This document shows positions 31,537-43,167 of a DNA stretch of 64,000 nucleotides, piece by piece. The position numbers and the translations under genes were made by a program. The stretch spans positions 2,420,501-2,484,500 of the forward strand of contig CM076148.1 of assembly GCA_038025085.1 (NCBI GenBank), given 5' to 3'. Numbering within the stretch: the stretch's first letter is position 1; every line of letters starts with the position of its first letter. The DNA is from Tetragonia tetragonoides (lineage: Eukaryota > Streptophyta > Magnoliopsida > Caryophyllales > Aizoaceae). The notes under the pieces were generated by a model. The model worked only from the letters and a program-made list of their open reading frames with translations. It did not search any database and was not told where the DNA came from.

Positions 31537-33043
31537 TGTCCGTTTGGCCTACCTTCTCCCAACTTCTCCTTCTCCTCCCAAATTTTGTTCTTGTTCACTC
31601 CCTTTTAGGGATGTAAATGGATACTCCATCCGCGGATATCCGCACCATCCGACCCGAATATATGGATCAAAACCCGAATAAACGGATCCTTAAGAGGATG
31701 GTGGATGGAGCGGGTGACGGATCGGGTAGGATTCGGGTGGACATTTTCCACCCGCGAACCCGACCCGCTAAAACCATCCATCACCCGTTTAATTAAAAAA
31801 AAAGGAAAAAAAATTATAAATAGACCTAACCCTAAAATCCTAAATGAACAACGCTACTTTCACAGTTTCACTCTTTCTCTCTCTTCTTCTCTCTCAAGTA
31901 GTGAGCCACCACTGACTCAATCACTCACTCACTCCCACTCTCTAACTCTTCATCAGCAGCCACGCCAGCCAGCCGCCTGTCGTCGGAGTTCAGTCACCAC
32001 AGTTCTACGGTATAGGATTCTTCTCTCCACCTATTTCCTCTCTCCTCTTACTTTCTCATATTCTGTCATCTAATCGCTTCATTGTTCTTTACATCAGTTC
32101 ACCAGCCACTCGCCACCGTCGCCGGAGCAACCCTTCACCATCTCGCCGGAGCAACCCCTCAGTCCTTACCTTCTCATCGGAAAAGCGATTCAGGTTTTTT
32201 TTTCCGAAAATTTTGGTGTTCATCGTTGGGGGTTTAGGGTTTTGGATGATTATGTAACAGATTTGGTTAATGGGTGTTCTGATACAGATTTAATTTGATT
32301 TTGATTTGGTTTTTCTTTGTGGGTGTTTACGATTTTAAGTTCCTAATGCATTCTGTTTTGGCATTTTAAGTTTTCCAACTTATTTTGCTTTGTCTTGTTT
32401 CAGTGTGATTTTGTTGGTATGTTTGGGTTTTGTGGGTATATGTGGATTTGAGTGTCTAGTGCATTAGGAATGAAAAGAAGTCATAATCTTCAACTAAATG
32501 CACAATTAGCCACTGTGGACAGGACCCTTAAGGGAAAACAATGGGGTTTGTGGTACTGGTGGTGGTTGTGTTGTATAGGGATTTTGGAGTTGTATGTATT
32601 GGTATGATATTGATAAGTAAAGAGGTAAGGATTTTTGATAGAATGCTAGTAAACATCACTAAACCGTTTATCACCCGATCCATCCGTTTAAACCGCGGAT
32701 GACGGATGGAGCGGATTAGGATTGGATGGTTCGCGGGTGATGGATGGAGCGGATGGATTTCGCGGATGGAGAGGATGATGGTCCACTCGACCCGAATCCG
32801 ATCCATTTACATCTCTACTCCCTTTTTATCCACTCCCTCCTCCATTTCCAACTTCTAAGAAGTTGAAATAAAGCTACAATTTGAACTAGAAGGAGTTGTA
32901 GCTTCTCCTTCTCCTTCCACTTCTAGCTTTATTTCAAACTCTAGAAGTTGAAGGTGGAGGTGGGAGTGGATGAAAATGGAGTGGACAAGAACAATTTTGG
33001 GAGGAGAAGTTGAATTTGTGGGAGTTAGGCCAAACGACCCTTA
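31537..33043. mobile_element. Tourist/Harbinger-like element in the last exon of CRK E/F
   Basis: The left end reads GTGTCCGTTTGGCCTACCTT and the right end, reverse-complemented, GGGTCGTTTGGCCTAACTCC. The arms match for about 70 bp. Flanks are TAA on the left and TTA on the right, close to the 3-bp TWA target of PIF/Harbinger MITEs. It separates DVSIDT from the final codons of the CRK. Its own middle is occupied by a second transposon. Without that, the host element would be only about 300 bp. Confidence 0.7.
31606..32817. mobile_element. Non-autonomous hAT element nested in the Tourist-like element
   Basis: A 1,212-bp insert with terminal inverted repeats TAGGGATGTAAATGGA and TCCATTTACATCTCTA. 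It has a perfect 8-bp target duplication CTCCCTTT (31,598-31,605 and 32,818-32,825), as expected for hAT transposons. Subterminal regions carry multiple 'ggatggagcggatgg' words, possible transposase-binding repeats. No transposase frame is visible; the 31,705-32,073 frame is not recognised. Confidence 0.85.
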
Positions 33044-33120
33044 AATCAAATCACTCTACAAGCCAATCGATGTCTTGGACTACCAATGATGAAACAATAA
33101 CTGAATTTGAACCTAGATAG

Positions 33121-34030
33121 GGCGAGCATGATGAACAATGTGAAGGGATTATTAGAAGTTGATTGCATAAATATTCGACGAAGATATCATAGTGAGTGAC
33201 GCTAGTGACATTGTGCTATAATTATTTCACTTACATTTTTGTGCCAACCAGGTATATATTGTATGCATCGTTGTGAAAATGGCTTACACTATACTAAAAC
33301 TTATTACACCAAAAAAGTACTCCATCTGTTATAAAATGATTTTCCTGTATGAATTTTTGAGTCACACTATTTAAAATTTGACTTGATTTGTGAAAAAAAG
33401 TATTGTACGAATACGTACAAGATCTTCTTTCACCAATCTAAATCTTGGCAGTCGAGATACCTAAATTATACTATCACGATCCGGCCAATGCTGAATTATC
33501 CAAAGAGGACAGAGCAGAAAAATAGTCCAAGTATACTCATCAAATAGCTTTGTGAGGGAGCTTTTTGTCATGCCACATCACAAACCTACAAACTTCTCTT
33601 TTACAAACATCCCCTTTCTATTGAAAAAAACTCCTAAAACTTCTTGTAAAAGTTTCTTTAATTTTTTGCTTTTGCTTTTTTTTCCCTTCACAATGAAATT
33701 TGTGGAAGAGGTTTGTACTCACAAACCTAATTTGTGGAAGATCCCCTCAAATCTCTCTCCCTACCAAAGTTTTGAACTTTTTAACCCTGCACAAAACTCT
33801 TATAAAAATATTTGATGTGAATGCCCATAGAAAAAGTTACAGGGGAAATTCTTTTGTCGTCACTTAATTCTTCCACCCACCTTCATCGAACTAAATGCAC
33901 GTTGACAATTCAACACAAGATAAGTAAAACAAATCCATTAAAGCAAACACGCCAATAATTAACTCTTAAAGCCACACCCAATTAATCCTCTGTTTTTGAT
34001 ATTCTTCATCCCAAAAAGGCAAAAACAGAG
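33121..34030. other. Intergenic stretch upstream of CRK G
   Basis: No gene. 33,300-33,410 resembles a degenerate Stowaway-type terminus ('tactccatctgttataaaatg'). An AT-rich TATAAAAATA lies at 33,801, more than 200 bases from the CRK G start, so its role is uncertain. Confidence 0.4.
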
Positions 34031-34942
34031 AACATGGTTCTTGAAGTAGCATTAGTGAAATGCTCACTTCTATTTCTCTTTCTCTCTTTCATCTCAATAA
34101 TCCCAAAATCAAAATCAGACCCAACATATCTTTACAATTTCTGCACAAACACAACTACCTTTACCCGAAACAGCAAATTCCAAACCAACCTTAACACCCT
34201 TTTCCGTTCTCTCTCCTCCAACGTCACCGTCTCGCACCCTTCCGGCTTTTACTACACATCCGCCGGTAACGGCACCAGCGATGCCGTCTACGGCCTATTC
34301 ATGTGCCGTGGTGACCAGAACGTCACCACATGTCGCGATTGCGTTTCCACCGCCACCACCACCGACTTACCCAAGACCTACTGCCCCAACCGGAAGGTGG
34401 CAGTGATCTGGTATGACGAGTGTATGGTAAGATACTCCAACACCTCTCTCTACGGTGTAATGGCACAGACCCCAACAGTGTTCCTCACGAATACTCAAAA
34501 CATAAACGGGGACAAAACTAAGTTCGGTGATCTTCTGGGTATCACCATGAATAACGTGGCCGCCCAAGCCGCAACCGGGGACCCATCGGGTAAGAAATTC
34601 GCGGTTAACCAGATGAGGTTCTCGAGCTTGGAGACGCTTTATGTGATGGCTCAGTGTACGCCGGATTTGAGTGGCGGCGATTGTGACCGGTGCTTGAGGA
34701 TTGCAATCGGGCAGCTGTCGGTGAAGCAGGGTGCCCGGGTTTTGCAGCCTAGTTGTTATGTGAGGTATGAGACTTATCCGTTTTATAATGGTGCTCTTGA
34801 TTTCTCGCCACCTCCAGCGTCTTCTCCGCCGGCGGGGATAACTAATTCGACCCGCAATGGGGATGGAAATGATAATAAGGGTAAGTCGATTTCTCTCTCC
34901 TCGTCATACAGTCTTTGACACGTGGTGACGACTTAAGTCATA

Positions 34943-35148
34943 CTCCCTGTTACAAATTGAGTATTCCGATAACCTTTTAATCATCAGTAATTATAATTAT
35001 ATTAATATTAAAATTATAAAAAATTAATATAAAAAATATAATTAAAAATAAATCTAAGAATAGTAAATTTATTTTACAAATTAATAGTTAAATTTTATAA
35101 AGTTTGACTCGAAAATTAAATTAAGAGATTAATTTAAAACCGAGAGAG
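34943..35148. repeat. Stowaway-type MITE in intron 1 of CRK G
   Basis: Ends CTCCCTGTTAC at the left and ACCGAGAGAG at the right, flanked by TA on both sides. The interior is very AT-rich. Confidence 0.55.
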
Positions 35149-35428
35149 TAAGTGAGATACGAATACATAAAAGTTGTACCGTATATAGATACGTATATCT
35201 TGAGGCATAGGATGAATTATAGTCCCATAAGTCATATTCATAGGTCATAGCCCACCTTTAAGATGTGGGGCTATATAGTAAAGGTGATAGACTCATAGGG
35301 CTGATAGCACACTGTAGCAGCAGTGGTCCATTAAAATTAGTCTTTCGTTGACCCCACGTCAAGCGACTCACTAGTCACAAAGCTAAAGTGACATACGTAA
35401 GCTACTGTCTAACAATTCGTCAATTAAT

Positions 35429-35553
35429 AAGTCTTGTGTGAAACTAACTTAAAAAAAATAAATTAATGATGAACAGTGACCATTGTTTCATTGAAAAGTA
35501 TCAGTCGTCTTACCAAAAGTTATAAAAAGACCGTCTTATAAAAATTTTTGTAT
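35429..35553 (+). repeat. Dispersed MITE-like repeat (AAGTCTTGTGTGA family), copy 4
   Basis: Starts AAGTCTTGTGTGAAACTAAC and ends near 'gaccgtcttataaaaatttt'. It lies in intron 1 of CRK G and is somewhat shorter than copy 1. Confidence 0.55.
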
Positions 35554-38081
35554 TTGTTAATTGAAACATTCAACTCTTTTTGGGTCAGCTTTTAATTTGT
35601 TATACCAGCTGCCTTACCTTTTGAGAGTTGCCTACAAGTTAGTGCGGAAAAAAGATAATCACAATGGTCGATGATGGTTACCATTAGTTGTCAAATTTTT
35701 TTTTTTTATCTGGGCCTTCCTTCAAGGTTGACCTCAAGTCAATGCACTAGATTTTTTCTTAACCTAGCCTCGTGGGGTGGCCCAGGCGTCCAGCCCGTTC
35801 TTGTCTTGCCCAATCAATCTGAAATCGTTTTAGAAAGCCTAATCCTTCCTCAAAAGTTGATACTTGTAGGAGTACTTAATTTTATAGTTAAAAGTGATGT
35901 TTTTATCGAGTAAAGTCAGTAATTTCACTTGGTTAAAATCTTCAATAAATAAGGGTAACTCACTTTTATTAGTGTACTCACTCTGTTCCTTATTCTCCTT
36001 ACCATTTCACTTTTCTCGTTTTTCAGAAATACACTTTGATCATGAATAATTTAAAACAAAACTAGAAAAATTATATAAATGTAATATTTTACAAAATATT
36101 AAAAAAATTAAATCTAATAATAATATTTTAACTTTGTAAATCTTTATGCTTTGTCTTACATTAATGGTTAAAGTTTGTAAATTTTGACCTTAAAAAGTCA
36201 AATGTAAATGAGACTTTTGAATGAAAGGATTAAATAATATGTAGTTGTGAATTTGTGATAGATATATTTTAAGAAAACGTACAAGCTCTATGATGTTTGA
36301 TGTGTTAAGAAATTATGCAGGAAAGAAGAAAATTTCAGTCAGGGTAATCGCTGCAATTGTTGCTCCGGTTGCTGTTATCGCAGCCGCAATACTTGCTATA
36401 GGCATCTGCTTTATTAGAAAGAAAGCCAAGTACGATGCTGTGGCTATTGACAATGGTAATACACAAAAAAGAGGGGAGAAGAAATTTCATACAGTAGACA
36501 TTAAAGTTGATCTCTTATTATAGCACTCAGAGCTTAATTAGTTTTCCTGATTGTGGTGTGAATGCACATTGATGTAATAGGTGAAGATTTCACAAATGTG
36601 GACTCATTGCAATATGATCTGGCCATGCTTCAATCAGCAACAAATAACTTTTCAGAAGAGAATAAATTGGGTGAAGGTGGATTTGGAGCCGTCTATAAGG
36701 TAAACATTCAGTAAAAATATAAACATTGTTTTCGAAACATCGATTTATAAATGATCTTTTGCTCCAGGGAACAATTTCAAATGGACAAGAAATAGCAGTG
36801 AAGAGATTGTCTAGAAGCTCTGGCCAAGGTGCCCAAGAGTTCAAGAATGAGGTCTTGTTGGTAGCCAAACTTCAGCACAGAAATTTGGTCAGACTTCAGG
36901 GGTTCTGCTTGGCAGGAGAGGAAAAGCTACTCGTTTACGAATATGTGCCCAACAAAAGCCTTGATTATTTCCTTTTTGGTATCATATTCTACTTCTATAA
37001 CACGAAATAGTTAAATACAGAGGAGCAGTTATTCTCCATTGTATTCCCTGGGTGATTTATGTTCTGGTGTAATCTACAGATTCTGAAAAACATGGACAAT
37101 TGGACTGGGGAAGGCGCTACAAAATTATTGGAGGGATTGCTTGAGGGATGCTTTACCTCCACCAAGATTCTCGGTTAAGAATTATACATCGTGATCTTAA
37201 AGCAAGCAATATCTTGTTGGAGGGAGACATGAACCCCAAAATTGCAGATTTTGGAATGGCAAAAATTGTCGGTGTTGATCAAACGCAAGGGAATACAAGC
37301 AGAGTCGTCGGAACCTAGTGAGTGTATAACAAAACAGGACTAATTTATATTCTAATAGTTGAGCATTTGCTTCTATGGGGAATTTTTAGATTGATTAACA
37401 AACTTTTACCATAAGCAATGGTTAATAATGCATGTAAATATACAATGTTATCTCGCAGTGGCTATATGTCTCCAGAGTACGCGATGCACGGGCAGTTCTC
37501 TGTTAAATCAGATGTGTATAGCTTTGGTGTGTTAGTCTTGGAGATTATAAGCGGCAAAAGAAACAACAATTTCTACGAGTCGGGCTACGCAGAGGACCTT
37601 CTAAGCTATGTAAGTACACCTTTTCTTCTTAGCATTTCTGTTGCTTTTGAATGAAACCGAGAACGCCTTTTGAAAATTAAAAAACTGGCAGGCTTGGAAG
37701 TTATGGAAAGAGGGAAAACCCTTGGAATTTGTTGATGGAACATTAAGGGACTCATGCTCAAGTAACGAAGTTATGAGATGCATACACCTCGGCTTGTTAT
37801 GCGTTCAAGAGTCCGTAGACGAGAGACCTACAATGGCGACAGCAGTCCTCATGTTGGACAGCGTAACAATTACTCTTCCAGTGCCTGAACAACCCGCTTT
37901 CTTTATCAAGAGCAGAGTAGGACCAATCAATATGAACGACAGTGGGTTCGACAAATCCTCAAGCAACCCAACGCCATCTTGGTCAGTGAATGACGTATCG
38001 GGCACGGACATCGTACCCAGATACGGCATGGATGCAAAGACAAGAGCAGTATGTAATGAGGTGAAGCATACTATATATTGA

Positions 38082-39847
38082 AGAATGTGAGTAGAATGGA
38101 GATCTATCACAAGTGAAGTGAACCATTCCCTAGATAGGATGATACGGAGTATGTAATGAGATATAATAACGGGAGGTTGGTGCAATTGTGGATTCAGGGG
38201 CAGTCGTCAGTACGTAGTCTGATCTGATTCAAATCGAGTATAAATTTTGAAAGCACATTATTATTCTTGTATATGCGATCACCAGTTTAAAACTTGTGTT
38301 CAAGCTTTTGTGGTTGTACCCCTGAAATCTTCAAATTATGTTTTTCCAATTTGCCTTTGTTTTTCTATTATTGTAAGTGAACGGCAACCGAGTCACTCTC
38401 GCTATGCTTTGCTTGGACTCTCTCGTTCAACATCGTACATATTAGACTAACTGAATAAGACATGGGGATGAAGAATCGAACATATGACCTTACCTTACCA
38501 AACCCCTTAGGTAAGACATTGATCTTTTCAATGGAATGATGCGGGACGGTGAAAAACGAAACAGAACGGTTCGAATAAATAGAAAAAATGTGAGACAAAT
38601 GAAGTACAGAATAAAACGTGGCAAGAACCGAAATACAACATAAAATGACAAAAAGAACCGGGGCCTAAGTTTGAATCCATTTGATCACTACCGTTGATTG
38701 TTTCCTTTAACTACGTTGCTAATGACACTAGGGGCCCAATTCTTCCAAGTCTACAAGTGGAGGTCCCCAATTATAACTACAACTTGTGTAGTCCAATGTA
38801 GAAACAGAGCAGAAAAGTAAGCAACTGTATGTGCACTTTACCAATTGTTTGTCAGCTACCTTCATCGTACTAAATGCAAGTTGAAAATTCAACACCAAGG
38901 TAAGCAGATAGATCCATTACAATGCCACTACACAAAGGGTACTGCAAGCCACTTACCAACACTAGTGCCAGTTCACACACTGAACTGTCACTCAAATCCG
39001 AAAACATTTGTGTAGTAATAGTAAGAGTAAAATGCTCACTGCTTGTAAGTGGAGGTCCCAAATTAACAACAATGACCTGAATAAATCCAAAAAGAAACGG
39101 AACAGAAAAGTAAGCAACTATACAAAAAGTTCTATGCACTTAAGCAAAAATAAGTCCTGTATAAGGCCGTTTCAAGCTGAAACTACCTCTATATACAAAC
39201 GTGATGTCGGCATGAGAGGGCCTCACTTTGAGGCTGCCTTATACGAGATTTTGTGCTTAAGCAATTGTTGTTTGTCCTAGCTACCTTCATCTTCGAAATA
39301 AATGCAAGTTGAAAATTCAACACCATCTTCTTATAAAAGGGCACAACTACGCAAGAGGGTGTCTAAAAGACTGAAGAGCACACAATACACTAAAAACTCT
39401 CACCCAAATTAAATTAACCCAAAAAATCATGTGTGCACTACTACAGAACTTAGAAAAGATGTTGCTGGAAAACAGAAAGGATATTCAATGTACGGAAAAT
39501 ATGACTTCACTCTCACTCTTCTGCGCAGGGAATTTCCAAGAGGTTGAATGGACCATTATATTGTACGGAGTAATTAGCGACGAACTGCCTGATAGTTTTT
39601 GGAAGTTGATCAGATTAAGATTCATCACTAATATAATATCGTCTTCAAGGGTTGAAATTTTCCAACTTTGAGACCATTGTATTTTTTAAGCCCTGAATTC
39701 GCCATATGTATCCGTAATTCTTGTATCACGTAGCAAAGATCATTGACAAAGATTCATCTATTTCATGGCTATATGGCTACAAACCCAAACCTTTTTGCTA
39801 ATAACGATATCTCTGTCAGACTCATTACTCAAAACATAAGGCAAGCC
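38082..39847. other. Intergenic stretch with SINE-like fragment; no gene recognised
   Basis: 38,380-38,530 resembles the SINE-like fragment at 6.3 kb ('gaccttaccttaccaaaccc'). Two partly repeated segments ('tcttcatcgtactaaatgcaagttgaaaattcaacacc' type wording at 38,862 and 39,290, in pieces) precede the DUF26 genes and may be duplicated promoter DNA. Short open frames here match nothing I know. Confidence 0.4.
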
Positions 39848-39960
39848 ATGGGGCTTTCACCATCCACAAAAGTTATTGGAGCCATTTTATTGATTTCTTC
39901 CCTCCATAATCTGGTGAGCTCCTACAGCTCAGCCATTTTCAGACATTTTATTGATTTCTT
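39848..39960 (+). pseudogene. Signal-peptide fragment of a kinase-less DUF26 gene
   Basis: The ATG at 39,848 starts MGLSPSTKVIGAILLISS, followed by LHNLVSS, which parallels the signal peptides at 40,398 and 42,295. The frame then loses similarity, and no DUF26 domain follows before the next copy. It is a 5' remnant of a tandem duplicate. Confidence 0.55.
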
Positions 39961-40397
39961 CCCTCTAATTTTGCTAGGCTTTTTTTATTTTTATTTTGAC
40001 GTGATTGTGCTGTGCTTGCTTGGTCATCACTTCAGTACGACATAATAAACTGCATCTTATAGTCTTACCATCAATAGAAAACTAGATCATACCTTAAAGA
40101 ATATGTTGCCCCAAAAGACATGAGATCCTCGATATAATTTGCAAACCATGGCTTGAATCTCACATACCTGCTCTTGTAAGACTGGTTCCTAGTTTCACGA
40201 CACCAATTCAAAAAGGCGAATTAGTCTATGAGCTAAAGAACATTAATCAGATTAAGACAACTAATACAATAAACCTCTATTTTGGAATATTCTTTTTCCG
40301 AATGATCTTCAAAGACCATTTTGTCAAAGGAAATTTGACTATAAATTCATTTTCCAAAACCGATATCTTCACCACTATTCAGAAAACAAGGCAAGCA

Positions 40398-41317
40398 ATG
40401 GCACATTCACCCAGAATAATTGTCATGGCCATTATATCGGTTTCTTACCTCTATAGTTTGGCGAGCTCTGACAGCACAGGGATCGCCCCTTCAGTATTTG
40501 AGTGCCCACACACTAAAAAGGCCAGCAAATTCTATAGAAACAACACAAATTTTATGCTCTCTGATTTTACCAACGAATCACCCCTAAAAGACTACTATAT
40601 CACCAGCATTGGCGGCAGCTCTGAAATGGTAACTGGTTAATACATGTGCCGAAGAGACCTTAAACCCCAAGCTTGCCAGAATTGCATAGGGAAGGCCACA
40701 GAGTTTGCTCTGGGCTGTGAATACCAAGTTGGCACTTTCATATCCCCCAAGTGTGTTTTCCGTTACGCGAGCCACTCCATGTACGGTATGTATGAGAGAC
40801 ACAATTCCCTATATTCACATCTTGGGGTGAACGTATCTAACTACCAGCAGTACAATCAAACTTTGTCACCCACAATTGAACGTCTGATTAATGAGGCAGC
40901 TTTTGTGAGTAATACACTAATACTAATGGATCTATACTGGGCTTCGCCACCAGAGAAGCTAATGTCACAGGAGGATAGAAAATATACAGCCTAGCTCAGT
41001 GCACTCCTGATATATTTGGAGTTAACTGCAGCAGATGCTTAAGACATGCGCTTTCTGTGCTGTGGTCAGATGGTGCAAAGTATCAAGGGGGGTCGGTTAC
41101 CATGCCCAATTGTCTGCTCAGATATGATAATCAGTCATTTTATGATCTCGGAGTGCTGAAACTGAAACCAAATCATGACAGTGATTTAAGACCACCGATA
41201 CTCCGAGTCGCGAAACGCAATAACAGTGATCGTTTAAGGCCACCAAATCTGGTAATGGCCTGGTCTGCTCTGATGTTGTTCATGTGCTACCTACCTCGTC
41301 TCGGATCAGATTATTAA
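40398..41317 (+). pseudogene. Gene 'H': broken kinase-less DUF26 gene
   Basis: Starts at MAHSPRIIVMAIISVSYLYS, a signal peptide. The first DUF26 domain follows but is interrupted by TAA near 40,638, where the intact neighbour has Tyr (GYYMCQGD). It resumes with YMCRRDLKPQACQNC and CVFRYASHSMYG. The second domain is split by a frameshift near 40,990 (SLAQCTPDIFGVNCSRC). The end resembles gene I, with CLLRYDNQSFYDLG and a hydrophobic tail. It is a tandem duplicate of the gene at 42.3 kb and cannot encode a full protein. Confidence 0.8.
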
Positions 41318-42294
41318 CTGTCTCTTCGAATAAATAAATAAAAGTTGTTGAACATCATTGGCACTTGAATGGCTTTCTAAATTCTAATTGTTTTATCTGT
41401 ACAAGTTGACTCATGGTTTGATAAGTTTGAATTATTATTGTACAAACTTGGCTGTTGTTTCACAATACTATTTATTTGTATAGTTGAATTGTTTTAGTCT
41501 TGATTGCTTAACATATTTGAAAATTTTGGTCCTTTGGAACCTCAACCAATCTTGATTGAGGTATCTGTACTCAGAAATATTTCAACTTTGTAAGTGGCTT
41601 ACATCACATGGCTATGTAGGAAGTCTGGAACATGATTTCTGCTTTGTGCTTATCTGCACATTTCAGAATCATTCAAAGGGATAAAGAAATGGAATTGGTT
41701 CTCCGAAGTGATTAATGATGATAATATTTTAATCAAAAACATTAGTGTATTAGTTTCCTTAAGCAGATCCATGTCCCCTTAGATCATAGACTTTTCAGCT
41801 CTTAAAGTGCTGACCAAAAATTATGAACCAGTATTACAACTTACAAGTGCTATTAACATACTGCATTTTCAACCTGTTGCAAGTTGAAGCACGCAGATTG
41901 GACATTCAAGTCCATTCCTAATCATTTCTTACCAGATATGAGAATCCTTTAAATACTATTATTAGTTATAATCTTCAAGGAGCGTCTTACAATTCCAAGG
42001 TGTATTTCATTATATTTATCCATTTGAACTGACTACCAGTAATACAAAGCAAATAAACAAAAACAGATCCTGTTCAAGTAAGGTCGTAGCAAATAAACAA
42101 AAGCATTGCTCTATTCTTAATTGACAAAAGGATTTCGTCAACGGAAATAAGATATGCAGCATCAATTAATCTATTTATCTTATGTTGCGTAAGATCATTT
42201 TGCAAAACAATAAGAATCTTCAACGCCGGTGCTCCTACAAATACGTCTTTCCAAAAAGTTTTTCTCCATCATCATTCCTAACCTAATGCAAGCC
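41318..42294. other. Spacer between genes H and I
   Basis: No gene or clear repeat seen. It should hold the terminator of H and the promoter of I. Confidence 0.4.
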
Positions 42295-43167
42295 ATGGCA
42301 CCTTCACCCTCAACATCTCTTATAGTAATTTTATCAATTTTCTCTCTCTATAATCTGGTGAAATCTGACAGCTTGGACGACTCCATTAATTCTAGTACAT
42401 ATGGATGTATAAACGAAACAAAAGCCAGCATTGCTTACCAAAACAATGTAAACCTCCTGTTCTCTGATTTCATCTCTCAATCCTCCCTGAGAGGATACTA
42501 CAACACCAGTGTTGGTGACAACCCTGACACGGTCTTTGGCTACTACATGTGCCAGGGAGACCTTCAACCCGAAGTATGCCACAGCTGCATCATCAACGCC
42601 ACACAAAAAATTGCTCAAAAAGCAGATTGTGAGAACCAGGATGGTATTTTCTTTTCTCGCCAGTGCATATTTCAGTATGCAAACCACTCCATGTATGGTG
42701 TATGGCTACAGGGATTCATATTTGAAATGGGATCTGTTGGGGAGAAGGTATCAAATCCCCGGCAGTATAATCAAACATTGTCATCTACAATGGAAGCTCT
42801 CATTAGCGAGAGCACTTTTGAAAGGAATAGTAACAGCTCTATATCAGGCTTTGCCACCAAGGAAGCAAATGTTACCCATGATGAGACAATATACATCCTG
42901 GCTCAGTGCACACCTGATATACTTGGTGTTAACTGCAGCAATTGTTTAAAACATGCGTTTTCTGGGCTTCAGTCATGTTGCAGTGGATATCAAGGGGCAT
43001 GGTTTGGGTCAGCTAACTGTGTGCTAGGATACGACAATCGGACATTTTATGATCTCGGTAATGGTCAACCTAATAAAGGTGATGGTTTAAGACGGGTAGA
43101 TTTTGTTGCTACAATCTACTCTGCTCTGTTTATGTTTATGTACTACACCCACTTTGTGCTATCCTAG
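42295..43167 (+). CDS. Gene 'I': intact secreted DUF26 protein with hydrophobic C-terminus
   Basis: One uninterrupted frame. I choose the Met at 42,295 (MAPSPSTSLIVILSIFSLYN) because a signal peptide starts there; the frame is open further upstream to 42,229. Two DUF26 domains follow, with CQGDLQPEVCHSC and QCTPDILGVNCSNC, each C-x8-C-x2-C, and many N-glycosylation sequons. After FYDLGNGQPNKGDGLRR the protein ends in a hydrophobic stretch of about 20 residues (ATIYSALFMFMYY) with no kinase. That layout fits a GPI-anchored or tail-anchored extracellular DUF26 protein, such as those of the plasmodesmata-located or cysteine-rich secretory groups. A GPI site was not computed. No intron is needed. 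Confidence 0.82.
   Translation: MAPSPSTSLIVILSIFSLYNLVKSDSLDDSINSSTYGCINETKASIAYQNNVNLLFSDFISQSSLRGYYNTSVGDNPDTVFGYYMCQGDLQPEVCHSCIINATQKIAQKADCENQDGIFFSRQCIFQYANHSMYGVWLQGFIFEMGSVGEKVSNPRQYNQTLSSTMEALISESTFERNSNSSISGFATKEANVTHDETIYILAQCTPDILGVNCSNCLKHAFSGLQSCCSGYQGAWFGSANCVLGYDNRTFYDLGNGQPNKGDGLRRVDFVATIYSALFMFMYYTHFVLS

Larger units (their letters stand above)
34034..38081 (+). pseudogene. CRK 'G': complete CRK with one nonsense codon in the kinase
   Basis: Exons: E1 34034-34880, TM 36321-36455, K1 36581-36699, K2 36768-36978, K3 37080-37317, K4 37459-37609, K5 37692-38081. All junctions are GT-AG and in phase. E1 has a signal peptide and two DUF26 domains (CRGDQNVTTCRDC; QCTPDLSGGDCDRC) with a Pro/Asn-rich linker. 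The kinase reads [35 protein letters not shown] and YMSPEYAM. The only defect seen is TGA at 37,142-37,144, where relatives have CGA (GIA-R-GML), a CpG-type C-to-T change. Translation would stop before the catalytic loop. The C-terminus also runs about 20 residues past the usual PR end. If the stop is a polymorphism or base error, this is a working receptor. Confidence 0.85.

Noticed and set aside
31705..32073. 122-residue frame in the hAT element as a transposase
   Set aside because: Too short, low-complexity Ser/Leu-rich, no hAT dimerisation or catalytic motif.
37142..37144. TGA in CRK G as a recoded or read-through codon
   Set aside because: No recoding context; all relatives have CGA at this position, so a nonsense mutation or base error is simpler.
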